This document shows positions 24,418 through 32,814 of a stretch of DNA of 64,000 nucleotides, one piece after another (within the stretch, counting starts at the first letter, position 1; the number at the start of each line of letters is the position of its first letter). Position numbers and translations under genes: made by a program. The notes under the pieces are model-generated. The model made no database searches. It was given only the letters and a program-made list of their open reading frames with translations, and had not been told where the DNA came from. Source of the DNA: Streptomyces jeddahensis. Its GTDB lineage: Bacteria > Actinomycetota > Actinomycetes > Streptomycetales > Streptomycetaceae. The stretch is taken from the NCBI RefSeq assembly GCF_001642995.1, contig NZ_LOHS01000057.1:1-64000 (forward strand). Direction: 5' to 3'.

Positions 24418-26079
24418 CTACACGCGGGACCGCTGAGGCACCGTCGCCGGATCGGAGGGAGTCGCGCGCGTGACGTACTGCGGCACCGGGGCGGTGTCCT
24501 TGCCGTTGTCCCGTACGAGGCCGTAGCGGATCACCCCCTGGTCGGGCCCGGTCATGATGTCCTCGGTCGCGGCGTCCCAGCTGGACGGGAAGACGCTCAG
24601 GCCGTAGTCGCAGCCGCGTTCGTTCACGGTGAGGGTGACGCTGCCGTCGACGTAGAAGTATTCGTTCTGCCACATCTGCTGGGTGCCGGGCGGCAGTACG
24701 GCGTAGCCGATGCTCGGCCCGCCCATGCCGGTGTCGTAGCCGTCGGGGCTGCCGGCTAGTGGGTCGTCCATCCGGCGGCCGCCGCCCGAGGCCACATGGA
24801 AGAGCTTGCCCTTCAGGCCGGTCCAGGACGGCATGACCACCTGTCCCGGCCGGTACTTCGGCGCGAGTTGCCAGCGCACGAGGACGTAGCCGCGGCCCTC
24901 GAGCGTCACGCTGTCTCCGCGGTGCTGCATCACGGCATGCGGGCCGCCGGTGCTGGTGATCCCGGTCTCGGGCCGGTGCGGGAGGGCCGCGGGCCGTGCG
25001 TTCGGGTCCGGGGCCCGGTCGACGGCGTCGACGACCGTGCCGTAGAGGTCGACCGTCCTCGTCGGCGGCCGTGAAGGCGACGGCGACGGCGAGCGGGACG
25101 GCGTGGGTGACGGGGCGGGTGGCCGCGGGCGGGCCGTGCTCGCCGCCGTGGGCGCTGCGGCCTGCGGCGGCGGGGCGTCGGGCTGCTCGACGACGACGTA
25201 CGCGCCGCCCGCGGCGAGCGTCGCCCCGGCCGTCACCGCCACGGCGGGCTTGCTGAGCACGCCGAGCACCTTGGCCGACCAGGCGACCGGGACGGCGGCA
25301 GCGACCGCGGTCTTGCCGCCGAGCGCGAACGAGAGCGCGAACCCGGCGGGCACCGGCACCAGGGCGAGCCCGACCAGCAGCCGCTCGGCGGGCACGAGCC
25401 CCTCACTCGGGCCGCCACACCGCCCGCAGCCCCTGATATGCCTGGCGAAACGTTTACGCCAGACGGAGTCGGTGCGCCCGTCCCAACGCAGGGTCAGCTT
25501 CCGCAGTTCCGTGCACGAGGACTCCAGGGCGCGCACTATCCCGCGCGCCGTCTCCAGCCGCCCCTTCATGCGCTGGACGCGTACGGCGGCGTGCTGCCTG
25601 CTGATGCCGACGGCCGCGGCGAGTTCGCGCCGGGTCAGCTCGCCCGCGACCTCCAGCCACCACAGCGAGAGGAGTTGCCGGTCGTCGTCGTCGAGCCAGC
25701 GCACCGCCTCCGCGACCTCACGGCGCTGCCCCTCCAGCTGGAGCCGCAACACCGTGAGCTCGGCGAAGTCGGCGGCGGAGTCGGCCCCTTCGGCCAGCTC
25801 GCGGGTGCCCGCGTTGCGGCGTGCCCGCTCGCGCACCTGCCGCATGGCGATGGCGACGAGCCAGGACCGGAAGCTGTCCGGGTCACGCAGCGAACCGAGG
25901 CCGTGGACGGCGCGCAGCATGGTCTCCTGCACGACGTCGTCCACGTCGGCGTGGCCGTTGAGCGCCCGGCCCACGATGTTGTAGACCAGCGGCAGCCAGC
26001 CGGCGACGAGGTCGTCCAGCGCCTGCCGGTCACCCGCCTGCGCGGCCGTGATCGTGCCGCGCCACTGCCGCCCGTCCAC
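24418..26079 (-). CDS. ECF sigma factor fused to a membrane-anchored extracellular domain
   Basis: 553 residues. Sigma region 2 lies at about 10-90 (VDDVVQETMLRAVHGL and FRSWLVAIAMRQVRER), and region 4 at about 125-185 (ELAAAVGISRQHAAVRVQRM). A zinc-finger-like HIRGCGRCGG near residue 216 resembles the end of an anti-sigma zinc-binding domain. Hydrophobic segments follow near 225-285, then a long Pro/Ser linker (about 310-345). The C-terminal domain of about 200 residues would be extracytoplasmic. Sigma factor, possible anti-sigma and sensor thus form one chain. Regulated release, for example by proteolysis, would be needed for it to act on DNA; this is inference. Start: GTG at 26079 with GGAGGGG upstream. 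Confidence 0.85.
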   Translation of the reverse strand: MDGRQWRGTITAAQAGDRQALDDLVAGWLPLVYNIVGRALNGHADVDDVVQETMLRAVHGLGSLRDPDSFRSWLVAIAMRQVRERARRNAGTRELAEGADSAADFAELTVLRLQLEGQRREVAEAVRWLDDDDRQLLSLWWLEVAGELTRRELAAAVGISRQHAAVRVQRMKGRLETARGIVRALESSCTELRKLTLRWDGRTDSVWRKRFARHIRGCGRCGGPSEGLVPAERLLVGLALVPVPAGFALSFALGGKTAVAAAVPVAWSAKVLGVLSKPAVAVTAGATLAAGGAYVVVEQPDAPPPQAAAPTAASTARPRPPAPSPTPSRSPSPSPSRPPTRTVDLYGTVVDAVDRAPDPNARPAALPHRPETGITSTGGPHAVMQHRGDSVTLEGRGYVLVRWQLAPKYRPGQVVMPSWTGLKGKLFHVASGGGRRMDDPLAGSPDGYDTGMGGPSIGYAVLPPGTQQMWQNEYFYVDGSVTLTVNERGCDYGLSVFPSSWDAATEDIMTGPDQGVIRYGLVRDNGKDTAPVPQYVTRATPSDPATVPQRSRV

Positions 26080-26548
26080 GTGCGCCCCTCCAGCATGCCG
26101 TTCACCGTGCGGGCCCGAGGCTACTGGCGTACATGAGCGTCCCGAACCCGAATGCCGTGCGATTCCTGCTGCGCCAGGCGGTGGCGGGTGGCGGGCCCAC
26201 CGCTCTGCCATTCCTCACTGCTCCCGTGCGGGTGGTCGCTTCCGTACGGCCAGGACTGCGGCGGACCGCTCGTCGCCGCAGTCCTGACCCGCACAGGAGA
26301 CGGGTGCGCGGACCGCGCGATAACACTTTTTCGCCTCTGCCTCGGCCCTTCACGGACCCCTGCCATCCCGTCCCCTAGGGGCCGCCCCGACCAACACCCC
26401 CTACCTCCATGGCAGTTCACCCGGATGGAAGACAGGGAACCGCCCCTCCCCGGCGACGATCCCCACCGCTCCGAAGATCCCGAGGATGAGACCCGTCCAC
26501 TCGCCCCGCAGCCCGCACATCGCGGGCAGCCGACAACGGGAGTCGTCC
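26080..26548. other. Divergent intergenic region with strong hairpins
   Basis: No gene is recognised. A 13-bp stem (26251-26263 with 26274-26286) is followed by smaller CCCG/CGGG and GCGCG/CGCGC hairpins. A TTTTT run, rare in this window, lies near 26328-26332. The layout could be a terminated short transcript on the plus strand, or attenuation of the serine hydrolase gene. It also holds the promoters for both flanking genes, which I could not place. Confidence 0.4.
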
Positions 26549-27718
26549 ATGAAGCCACTCAGCGTTCGCACGCGCGGGGGAGTCCCCGTCGCCCTCGCCG
26601 CCATCTCCGCGGTTCTCGCGATGGGCCTGGCGGCCGGCCCGCTGGCGGCGCCCGCGCTCGCCGCTTCCCCGGCCGCGGCCTCCGCCCCCTCACATGTCGA
26701 GCACCCCAGCGCCGAAGCCCTGGGCGCGGCCCTCGCCGGCCTTCCGGACGCCGACGCGACCGCCGCGCTGATTCGCGTCGGAGGTACGGACGGCACCTGG
26801 CGGGGCAGCGCGGGGGTCGCCGACGTGCGGACAGGCCGCAAGGCCCTGGAGAACGGCCGCTTCCGGGCCGGGTCCACCACGAAGGTGGTCACCGCGGCCG
26901 TGGTGCTGCAGCTCGCCGCCGAGGGCCGGATCGACCTCGACGCACCCGTCCAGCGATACCTTCCGGGCCTGCTGACGGCGGACTTCAAGCCCGTCTCCAT
27001 ACGGCAGTTGCTCAACTTCACGAGCGGCCTGCAGCCGGGCACGTCGCTGGGCGACTCCGTCCGGGAGGAGTATCCGCACCGTTTCGAGACGCTGACGCCC
27101 GAGGAGGTGGTGGCCTCGTCCGTCGCCAAGGGCCCGGCGGCCGACCCGGGCACCTCGCAGGAGTACGGGAACATCCACTACACGGTGCTCGGCATGCTCA
27201 TCGAGAAGGTCACGGGCGACTCGTACGAGCACCAGGCGGCCGTCCGGATCTTCCGGCCGCTCGGCATGCGGCACACGTCCTTCCCCGGTGGTCCCGACCC
27301 GCGTATCCACGGCCCGCACAACCGTGGCTACGAGGAGATGGACGGCGAGCTGGTGGACGTCACCGAGTGGAACATGTCGGACCGATGGGCGGCCGGAGAC
27401 ATGATCTCGACGACCGCGGATCTGGAGCGGTTCCTCGTCGCCCTGTTCCGCGGAGAGGTCGTGCCGAAGCCGCAGTTGGAGGAGATGTTCACGATTCCGG
27501 ACGTGCCCGGCGCGACGATGGGCGCGGCCCTGGAGCGGTTCGTGATCGACGGCAGGGAGGTGTGGGGCAAGAGCGGCGCCCGCCCCGGCTACAACACCGC
27601 CATCGCCGCGACCCGCGACCTCTCCACGACCCTCGTCTACTCGGTGAACGGCACGCACGCCAAGGAGGCGGGCTGGACGATCGCGAAGCGCTTCGCGTTC
27701 CCGGTGTTCACGCGGTGA
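26549..27718 (+). CDS. Secreted serine hydrolase, D-alanyl-D-alanine carboxypeptidase / class C beta-lactamase fold
   Basis: 389 residues. An Arg-containing start, a hydrophobic core and an ALAA-type cleavage region near residue 40 form a Sec signal peptide. The catalytic SxxK motif is STTK in RAGSTTKVV. The Tyr motif is EYGNIHY (YGN) and the third motif is GKSGARPGYN. The nearest types are D-Ala-D-Ala carboxypeptidases and esterases of the beta-lactamase/transpeptidase-like group. Likely acts on peptidoglycan or small ester/amide substrates outside the cell. Start: ATG at 26549 with GGGAG upstream. Its 3' end overlaps the convergent gene by 11 bases. Antibiotic resistance should not be inferred from the fold alone. 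Confidence 0.88.
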   Translation: MKPLSVRTRGGVPVALAAISAVLAMGLAAGPLAAPALAASPAAASAPSHVEHPSAEALGAALAGLPDADATAALIRVGGTDGTWRGSAGVADVRTGRKALENGRFRAGSTTKVVTAAVVLQLAAEGRIDLDAPVQRYLPGLLTADFKPVSIRQLLNFTSGLQPGTSLGDSVREEYPHRFETLTPEEVVASSVAKGPAADPGTSQEYGNIHYTVLGMLIEKVTGDSYEHQAAVRIFRPLGMRHTSFPGGPDPRIHGPHNRGYEEMDGELVDVTEWNMSDRWAAGDMISTTADLERFLVALFRGEVVPKPQLEEMFTIPDVPGATMGAALERFVIDGREVWGKSGARPGYNTAIAATRDLSTTLVYSVNGTHAKEAGWTIAKRFAFPVFTR

Positions 27719-28256
27719 CGGCCGCAGCGGCTGGAGGCGCTGGCGTGAGCGCCTCCAGCCGCTTGATCTTCTGCCGTACGACGTAGAGCGGGATCACCCC
27801 GAAGACCCCGAACGACATGTCGATCACGGTCCACCAGAAGGGGATCCCGCGGATCGGGCCGCAGACCAGCGCGAGCGGGATGATCCCGGCGCAGGCGATC
27901 ATGCCGAACTCGATGACCCAGATGTTGCGGACCGGGTCCCGGTAGGGGCCGTAGAAGGCGACCGCGATGACGAGGTGCGCGAAAGCCAGCCAGTCCGTGC
28001 CGTACAGCACGAAGGGGTACTTCTCGTCCGTGGCGTCGAGGCCCTGGCGGACGCGCTCGATCCAGTCCATCAAGGCGGGCAGGTGCTCGGGCGCGGAGAG
28101 AGACCTCAACAGGTCCTCGGTCCAGCGCAGTTCGTGCACTAGCGGGAACGCCGTCGCCCCGCTCAGCACGAGGCACACGACGAACGCGATCAGCCACACA
28201 CGTATCCCCCGCAAGAGGGCTCTTCGCTCGCTCATGTCGGCAGCGTACGCCCGCAT
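27708..28256 (-). CDS. Conserved membrane protein of unknown function
   Basis: 182 residues with about four membrane helices (LIAFVVCLVLSGATAFPLV, WLAFAHLVIAVAFYG, MIACAGIIPLALVCG, VIDMSFGVFGVIPLYVV). Between the first two is a polar loop with an acidic/aromatic segment. I do not recognise a catalytic motif. Start: ATG at 28256, with AAAGGA nine bases upstream; an internal ATG at 28235 lacks a ribosome site. Its 3' end overlaps the serine hydrolase gene by 11 bases, and a terminator upstream separates it from the aldehyde dehydrogenase. Confidence 0.75.
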   Translation of the reverse strand: MRAYAADMSERRALLRGIRVWLIAFVVCLVLSGATAFPLVHELRWTEDLLRSLSAPEHLPALMDWIERVRQGLDATDEKYPFVLYGTDWLAFAHLVIAVAFYGPYRDPVRNIWVIEFGMIACAGIIPLALVCGPIRGIPFWWTVIDMSFGVFGVIPLYVVRQKIKRLEALTPAPPAAAAVTA

Positions 28257-28306
28257 TTACCGGTCCTTTACGCAGGGTCGGCCCAGCTCCTGGCGCGCGG
28301 AACACC

Positions 28307-28342
28307 GCGGCCCCGGACAGGGGAAGTCCCGTCCGGGGCCGC
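28307..28342 (-). terminator. Terminator after the aldehyde dehydrogenase gene
   Basis: Perfect 12-bp GC-rich stem (28307-28318 with 28331-28342) and a 12-base loop, 20 bases past the dehydrogenase stop on the minus strand. Confidence 0.85.
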
Positions 28343-28361
28343 ACTGTTCAAACGAGGGACG

Positions 28362-29801
28362 TCAGGCGTCCAGCGACGTCATCACGTGCTTGATCCGCGT
28401 GTAGTCCTCGAACCCGTACGCCGACAGGTCCTTGCCGTAGCCGGACTGCTTGAAGCCGCCGTGCGGCATCTCGGCGACCAGCGGGATGTGCGTGTTGATC
28501 CAGACGCAGCCGAAGTCCAGGGCCTTCGACATGCGCATCGCGCGGGCGTGGTCCTTCGTCCAGACCGAGGACGCCAGGGCGTACTCGACACCGTTGGCGT
28601 ACTCGACGGCCTGGGACTCCTCCGTGAACGACTGGACGGTGATGACCGGTCCGAAGACCTCCTTCTGGATGATCTCGTCGTCCTGCTTGAGGCCCGAGAC
28701 GACGGTCGGCGCGTAGAAGTAGCCCTTGTCGCCGACGCGGTGGCCGCCCGCCTCGACCTTGGCGTGCGCGGGGAGCCGGTCGATGAAGCCGGAGACCTGC
28801 GCGAGCTGGTTGGGGTTGTTCAGCGGGCCGAAGAGCACGTCCTCGTCGTCCGGCTGGCCGGTCTTGGTCTCGGAGGCCGCCTTGGCCAGCGCGGCCACGA
28901 ACTCATCGTGGATCGACTCGTGCACGAGGACGCGGGTCGCAGCCGTGCAGTCCTGGCCCGCGTTGAAGAAGCCCGCGACCGAGATGTCCTCGACGGCCTT
29001 GGCGATGTCGGTGTCCTCGAAGACCACGACCGGGGCCTTGCCGCCCAGCTCGAGGTGGACGCGCTTGACGTCCTTGGAGGCGGATTCGGCGACCTGGATG
29101 CCGGCCCGTACCGAACCGGTGATGGAGGCCATCGCCGGGACCGGGTGCTCGACCATCATGCGGCCGGTCTCGCGGTCGCCGCAGATGACGTTGAAGACGC
29201 CCTTGGGCACGATCGAGCCGATGATCTCGGCCATCAGGACCGTGGACGCCGGAGTGGTGTCCGACGGCTTCAGGACGACCGTGTTGCCCGCGGCGAGCGC
29301 TGGGGCGAACTTCCACACCGCCATCATCATCGGGTAGTTCCACGGCGCGACCTGTGCGCAGACGCCGACCGGCTCGCGGCGGATGATCGACGTCATGCCC
29401 TCCATGTACTCGCCGGCCGAGCGGCCCTCGAGCATCCGGGCCGCGCCCGCGAAGAAGCGGATCTGGTCGACCATGGGTGGGATCTCTTCGGTGCGGGTGA
29501 GGCCGACCGGCTTGCCGGTGTTCTCGACCTCGGCGGCGATGAGCTCCTCGGCCCGCTCCTCGAACGCGTCCGCGATCTTGAGGAGGGCCTTCTGGCGCTC
29601 GGCCGGCGTGGTGTCGCGCCAGGCCGGGAACGCTGCCGCGGCCGCTGCCATGGCGGCGTCGACGTCCGCTTGCCCCGACAGCGGCGCGGTGGCGTACGCC
29701 TCGCCCGTCGCGGGGTTGACCACCTCGGTGGTCCGTCCGTCGGCCGCGTCCCGGAACTCTCCGTCGATGTAGTTGCGCAGACGACGCAGCTCGGTGCTCA
29801 C
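28362..29801 (-). CDS. Gamma-aminobutyraldehyde dehydrogenase
   Basis: 479 residues, aldehyde dehydrogenase family. The motifs are APWNYPMMMAVWKFAPALAA, ELGGKAPVVVFED, catalytic Cys in NAGQDCTAATR, and MPHGGFKQSGYGKD. These match 4-aminobutyraldehyde dehydrogenases, which make GABA from the putrescine-derived aldehyde. It is divergent from an AsnC/Lrp regulator and a class III aminotransferase, which would supply the aldehyde. It is paralogous to the operon gene at 18584-20119. Start: GTG at 29801 with AGGAGG upstream. A spaced inverted repeat at 29893-29928 lies in the shared control region. Confidence 0.93.
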   Translation of the reverse strand: MSTELRRLRNYIDGEFRDAADGRTTEVVNPATGEAYATAPLSGQADVDAAMAAAAAAFPAWRDTTPAERQKALLKIADAFEERAEELIAAEVENTGKPVGLTRTEEIPPMVDQIRFFAGAARMLEGRSAGEYMEGMTSIIRREPVGVCAQVAPWNYPMMMAVWKFAPALAAGNTVVLKPSDTTPASTVLMAEIIGSIVPKGVFNVICGDRETGRMMVEHPVPAMASITGSVRAGIQVAESASKDVKRVHLELGGKAPVVVFEDTDIAKAVEDISVAGFFNAGQDCTAATRVLVHESIHDEFVAALAKAASETKTGQPDDEDVLFGPLNNPNQLAQVSGFIDRLPAHAKVEAGGHRVGDKGYFYAPTVVSGLKQDDEIIQKEVFGPVITVQSFTEESQAVEYANGVEYALASSVWTKDHARAMRMSKALDFGCVWINTHIPLVAEMPHGGFKQSGYGKDLSAYGFEDYTRIKHVMTSLDA

Positions 29802-29892
29802 TGCCGGCCTCCTGTCAGATGTCCAATGGGTGAGACACCCACCCTAGTCCGTTCTTCGACGTTTTCAACATACCCGGCCGGAGTCAAGTGCG

Positions 29893-29928
29893 GATTCCGT
29901 GCATCACAGGCTCGTAAACAACGGATTT
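29893..29928. promoter_or_regulatory. Spaced inverted repeat in the divergent dehydrogenase/AsnC control region
   Basis: GATTCCGT starts at 29893 and CAACGGAT at 29919. This 26-base offset is exactly that of the repeat at 20220-20255, though the spacer sequence is different. Probable site for the divergently encoded AsnC/Lrp-family regulator (inference). Confidence 0.6.
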
Positions 29929-29977
29929 CATTGATTCGGCCTTGCGGAAGCGACGAGTCCTCGTGCACAGTGAGGTT

Positions 29978-30529
29978 GTGGCCAGTCGTAGTGCAGACCC
30001 CAGTGACCCCAGGACCGCCAGGGACTCCGGAAGCTCGAGGAACTCCGCCGGCTCCAGGGACTCCCGGAGCGGAAACGGATCTCCTCAGCTCGACGCCGTC
30101 TCCCTCGCCATCATCGAACAGCTTCAGGAAGACGGCCGCCGGCCGTACGCCGCCATCGGCAAGGCCGTCGGCCTGTCGGAGGCCGCCGTACGCCAGCGGG
30201 TGCAGAAGCTGCTCGACCAGGGTGTCATGCAGATCGTCGCCGTCACGGACCCGCTCACCGTGGGCTTCCGCCGGCAGGCGATGGTCGGCATCAACATCGA
30301 GGGCGACGTGGAGTCGGTGGCGGACGCACTGGCGGCCATGTCGGAAGTCGAGTACGTGGTGATGACGGCGGGCTCGTTCGACCTGATGGTGGAGATCGTC
30401 TGCGAGGACGACGACCACCTCCTGGACGTCATCAACAAACGCATCCGGGCCGTTCCCGGAGTGCGCTCCACCGAGAGCTTCGTCTACCTGAAGCTCAAGA
30501 AGCAGACCTATATGTGGGGAACCCGATAG
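29978..30529 (+). CDS. AsnC/Lrp-family transcriptional regulator
   Basis: About 183 residues. A disordered Ser/Arg/Asp-rich N-terminus of some 35 residues leads into the winged helix-turn-helix (LDAVSLAIIEQLQEDGRRPY, then GLSEAAVRQRVQKLLDQGVM). The RAM effector-binding/oligomer domain follows (MVGINIEGDVESVADALAAM, VMTAGSFDLMVEIVCED, VRSTESFVYLKL). The Lrp arrangement suggests an octamer or dimer that senses an amine or amino acid and controls the putrescine genes on both sides. Start is uncertain: GTG at 29978 was chosen, with GTG at 29963 possible; neither has an ideal ribosome site. The stop lies two bases before the aminotransferase start. Confidence 0.9.
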   Translation: MASRSADPSDPRTARDSGSSRNSAGSRDSRSGNGSPQLDAVSLAIIEQLQEDGRRPYAAIGKAVGLSEAAVRQRVQKLLDQGVMQIVAVTDPLTVGFRRQAMVGINIEGDVESVADALAAMSEVEYVVMTAGSFDLMVEIVCEDDDHLLDVINKRIRAVPGVRSTESFVYLKLKKQTYMWGTR

Positions 30530-30531
30530 CC

Positions 30532-31893
30532 GTGAGCAAGGACCTCAGCAAAGCCGCGTACGACCACCTGTGGATGCACTTCACCCGCATGTCCTCGTAC
30601 GAGAACGCGCCCGTGCCGACCATCGTGCGGGGCGAGGGAACCTACATCTACGACGACAAGGGCAAGCGCTACCTCGACGGCCTGGCCGGCCTGTTCGTGG
30701 TGCAGGCGGGCCACGGCCGCACCGAGCTCGCCGAGACGGCCTTCAAGCAGGCGCAGGAGCTGGCCTTCTTCCCCGTCTGGTCGTACGCCCACCCCAAGGC
30801 GATCGAGCTCGCCGAGCGCCTCGCGGGCCATGCGCCGGGCGACCTCAACAAGGTCTTCTTCACCACCGGCGGCGGCGAGGCGGTCGAGACCGCCTGGAAG
30901 CTGGCCAAGCAGTACTTCAAGCTCCAGGGCAAGCCGACCAAGCACAAGGTCATCTCGCGTGCGGTCGCCTACCACGGCACCCCGCAGGGCGCCCTGTCCA
31001 TCACCGGCCTGCCCGGCCTGAAGGCCCCCTTCGAGCCGCTCGTCCCGGGCGCGCACAAGGTGGCCAACACCAACATCTACCGCGCCCCGATCTTCGGCGA
31101 CGACCCCGAGGCCTTCGGCCGCTGGTGCGCCGACCAGATCGAGCAGCAGATCCTCTTCGAGGGCCCGGACACCGTCGCCGCGGTCTTCCTGGAGCCGGTG
31201 CAGAACGCCGGCGGCTGCTTCCCGCCGCCGCCCGGGTACTTCCAGCGTGTCCGCGAGATCTGCGACCAGTACGACGTGCTGCTCGTGTCGGACGAGGTCA
31301 TCTGCGCCTTCGGGCGGCTCGGCACGATGTTCGCGTGCGACAAGTTCGGCTACGTCCCGGACATGATCACCTGCGCCAAGGGCATGACGTCCGGGTACTC
31401 CCCCATCGGCGCGTGCATCGTCTCGGACCGGCTGGCCGAGCCGTTCTACAAGGGCGACAACACGTTCCTGCACGGCTACACGTTCGGCGGCCACCCGGTC
31501 TCCGCCGCCGTGGCGCTCGCCAACCTCGACATCTTCGAGCGCGAGAACCTCAACAAGCACGTCCTGGACAACGAGGACGCCTTCCGGGCCACGCTGGAGA
31601 AGCTGCACGACCTGCCGATCGTCGGCGACGTCCGCGGCAACGGCTTCTTCTACGGCATCGAGCTCGTCAAGGACAAGGCCACCAAGGAGTCCTTCACGGA
31701 TGAGGAGTCGGAGCGCGTCCTCTACGGCTTCGTCTCCAAGAAGCTCTACGAGTACGGCCTGTACTGCCGCGCCGACGACCGCGGTGACCCGGTCATCCAG
31801 CTGTCGCCGCCGCTGACCGCGGACCAGTCGACGTTCGACGAGATCGAGTCGATCATCCGCCGGGTGCTCACGGAGGCCTGGACGAAGATCTGA
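30532..31893 (+). CDS. Class III PLP-dependent aminotransferase, probable putrescine/diamine transaminase
   Basis: 453 residues. The landmarks are YLDGLAGLFVVQAGHGR, TTGGGEAVETAWKLAKQYF, YHGTPQGALS, SDEVICAFGRLGTMF and the PLP lysine in MITCAKGMTSGYSPIG. This subgroup (diamine/omega-amino acid:pyruvate transaminases) moves an amino group from putrescine, beta-alanine or a related amine to pyruvate. With the AsnC/Lrp gene just upstream and an aminobutyraldehyde dehydrogenase divergent from both, putrescine is the best guess. Start: GTG at 30532, two bases after the regulator's stop. Confidence 0.9.
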   Translation: MSKDLSKAAYDHLWMHFTRMSSYENAPVPTIVRGEGTYIYDDKGKRYLDGLAGLFVVQAGHGRTELAETAFKQAQELAFFPVWSYAHPKAIELAERLAGHAPGDLNKVFFTTGGGEAVETAWKLAKQYFKLQGKPTKHKVISRAVAYHGTPQGALSITGLPGLKAPFEPLVPGAHKVANTNIYRAPIFGDDPEAFGRWCADQIEQQILFEGPDTVAAVFLEPVQNAGGCFPPPPGYFQRVREICDQYDVLLVSDEVICAFGRLGTMFACDKFGYVPDMITCAKGMTSGYSPIGACIVSDRLAEPFYKGDNTFLHGYTFGGHPVSAAVALANLDIFERENLNKHVLDNEDAFRATLEKLHDLPIVGDVRGNGFFYGIELVKDKATKESFTDEESERVLYGFVSKKLYEYGLYCRADDRGDPVIQLSPPLTADQSTFDEIESIIRRVLTEAWTKI

Positions 31894-31916
31894 TCCTGGT
31901 CCATCCGCGTACGGCT

Positions 31917-31965
31917 CACGGCCCGGGTGCCCCTTTTCGAGTGAGAAGGGCGTACCCGGGCCGTG
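31917..31965 (+). terminator. Terminator after the aminotransferase gene
   Basis: CACGGCCCGGGT (31917-31928) pairs perfectly with ACCCGGGCCGTG (31954-31965), with a further inner CCCTT/AAGGG helix. Confidence 0.85.
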
Positions 31966-32076
31966 TGCTTCCCAGGACCCCAGGCTCCGAATCCCTACGG
32001 TGCAGTAACCGATCGGTCCCGCCTTCGTTCCCCCGTGCGGGGGACGCGACAACCGACCTGAACCGAGGTGTTCGCC

Positions 32077-32814
32077 ATGGTGGCCCCGCCGGACAACGAT
32101 GTGATCTGGGCACGGTCCCTGCACTTCTCCCACAACGGTTCGCCTGCGCTGGCCGGTGTCTCGGTCGGCGTCCGCGAGCGCGAGATCCTCGCCGTCGTAG
32201 GCCCGCGGGGCAGCGGCAAGACGACGCTGCTGCGGTGCCTGTCCGGCCAGGTGCTGCCCGAGCAGGGCGAGGTGTGGTTCAACGGCGCCCCCGTGCACAC
32301 CATGAGCCCGGTCGTCCGGGAGCAACTGCGGCGTGAACGCTTCGGCTGGATCGACCCCGTCCCCCATCTCGTACCGGAGCTGAAGGCCTGGGAGAACGCC
32401 GCGCTGCCGCTGATGCTGCGCGGCATCTCGCGCCGTATCTCCCGGGCCGCCGCCCTGGAGTGGCTGGAGCGCCTGGACATCGAGGAGTGCGCCCCGAAGC
32501 GGCCGCACGCCCTCCTGCAGGCCGAACGGCAGCGCATCGCGATCGCCCGCGCCTTGATCACCACGCCGACGGTGCTCTTCGCCGACGAGCCCACCGCGCC
32601 GCTGCACCGGGCCGACCGCGCCCAGGTCCTGCACACGCTGACGGCCGCGGCGCGCTCGCACGGCATCACGGTCGTCCTGGCCACCCATGACCCGGGGATC
32701 GCCGCCGCCGCTGACCGCACGGTGTCCCTGCTCGACGGGCGGCGCGTGAACACGGTCGACCTGCCCACCGACGCCGACGCGGAAGGCTCTGCCGCGTGCT
32801 CGCTCTCCGCCTAG
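32077..32814 (+). CDS. ABC transporter ATP-binding protein with degenerate signature motif
   Basis: 245 residues. Walker A is GPRGSGKTT, Walker B VLFADEPT and the H-loop LATHDP, as in LolD/MacB-type ATPases. At the position of the LSGGQ signature the sequence is HALLQAERQRIAIARAL, so the canonical Ser-Gly-Gly is missing. ATP hydrolysis may be altered, or the partner may compensate. Start: ATG at 32077 with GAGG upstream. It overlaps the permease gene by 19 bases and is probably cotranscribed with it. Substrate unknown. Confidence 0.85.
   Translation: MVAPPDNDVIWARSLHFSHNGSPALAGVSVGVREREILAVVGPRGSGKTTLLRCLSGQVLPEQGEVWFNGAPVHTMSPVVREQLRRERFGWIDPVPHLVPELKAWENAALPLMLRGISRRISRAAALEWLERLDIEECAPKRPHALLQAERQRIAIARALITTPTVLFADEPTAPLHRADRAQVLHTLTAAARSHGITVVLATHDPGIAAAADRTVSLLDGRRVNTVDLPTDADAEGSAACSLSA

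Noticed and set aside
26549..27718. Annotating the serine hydrolase as a beta-lactamase resistance gene.
   Set aside because: The SxxK/YxN fold is shared with many peptidases and esterases; nothing in the context supports antibiotic resistance.
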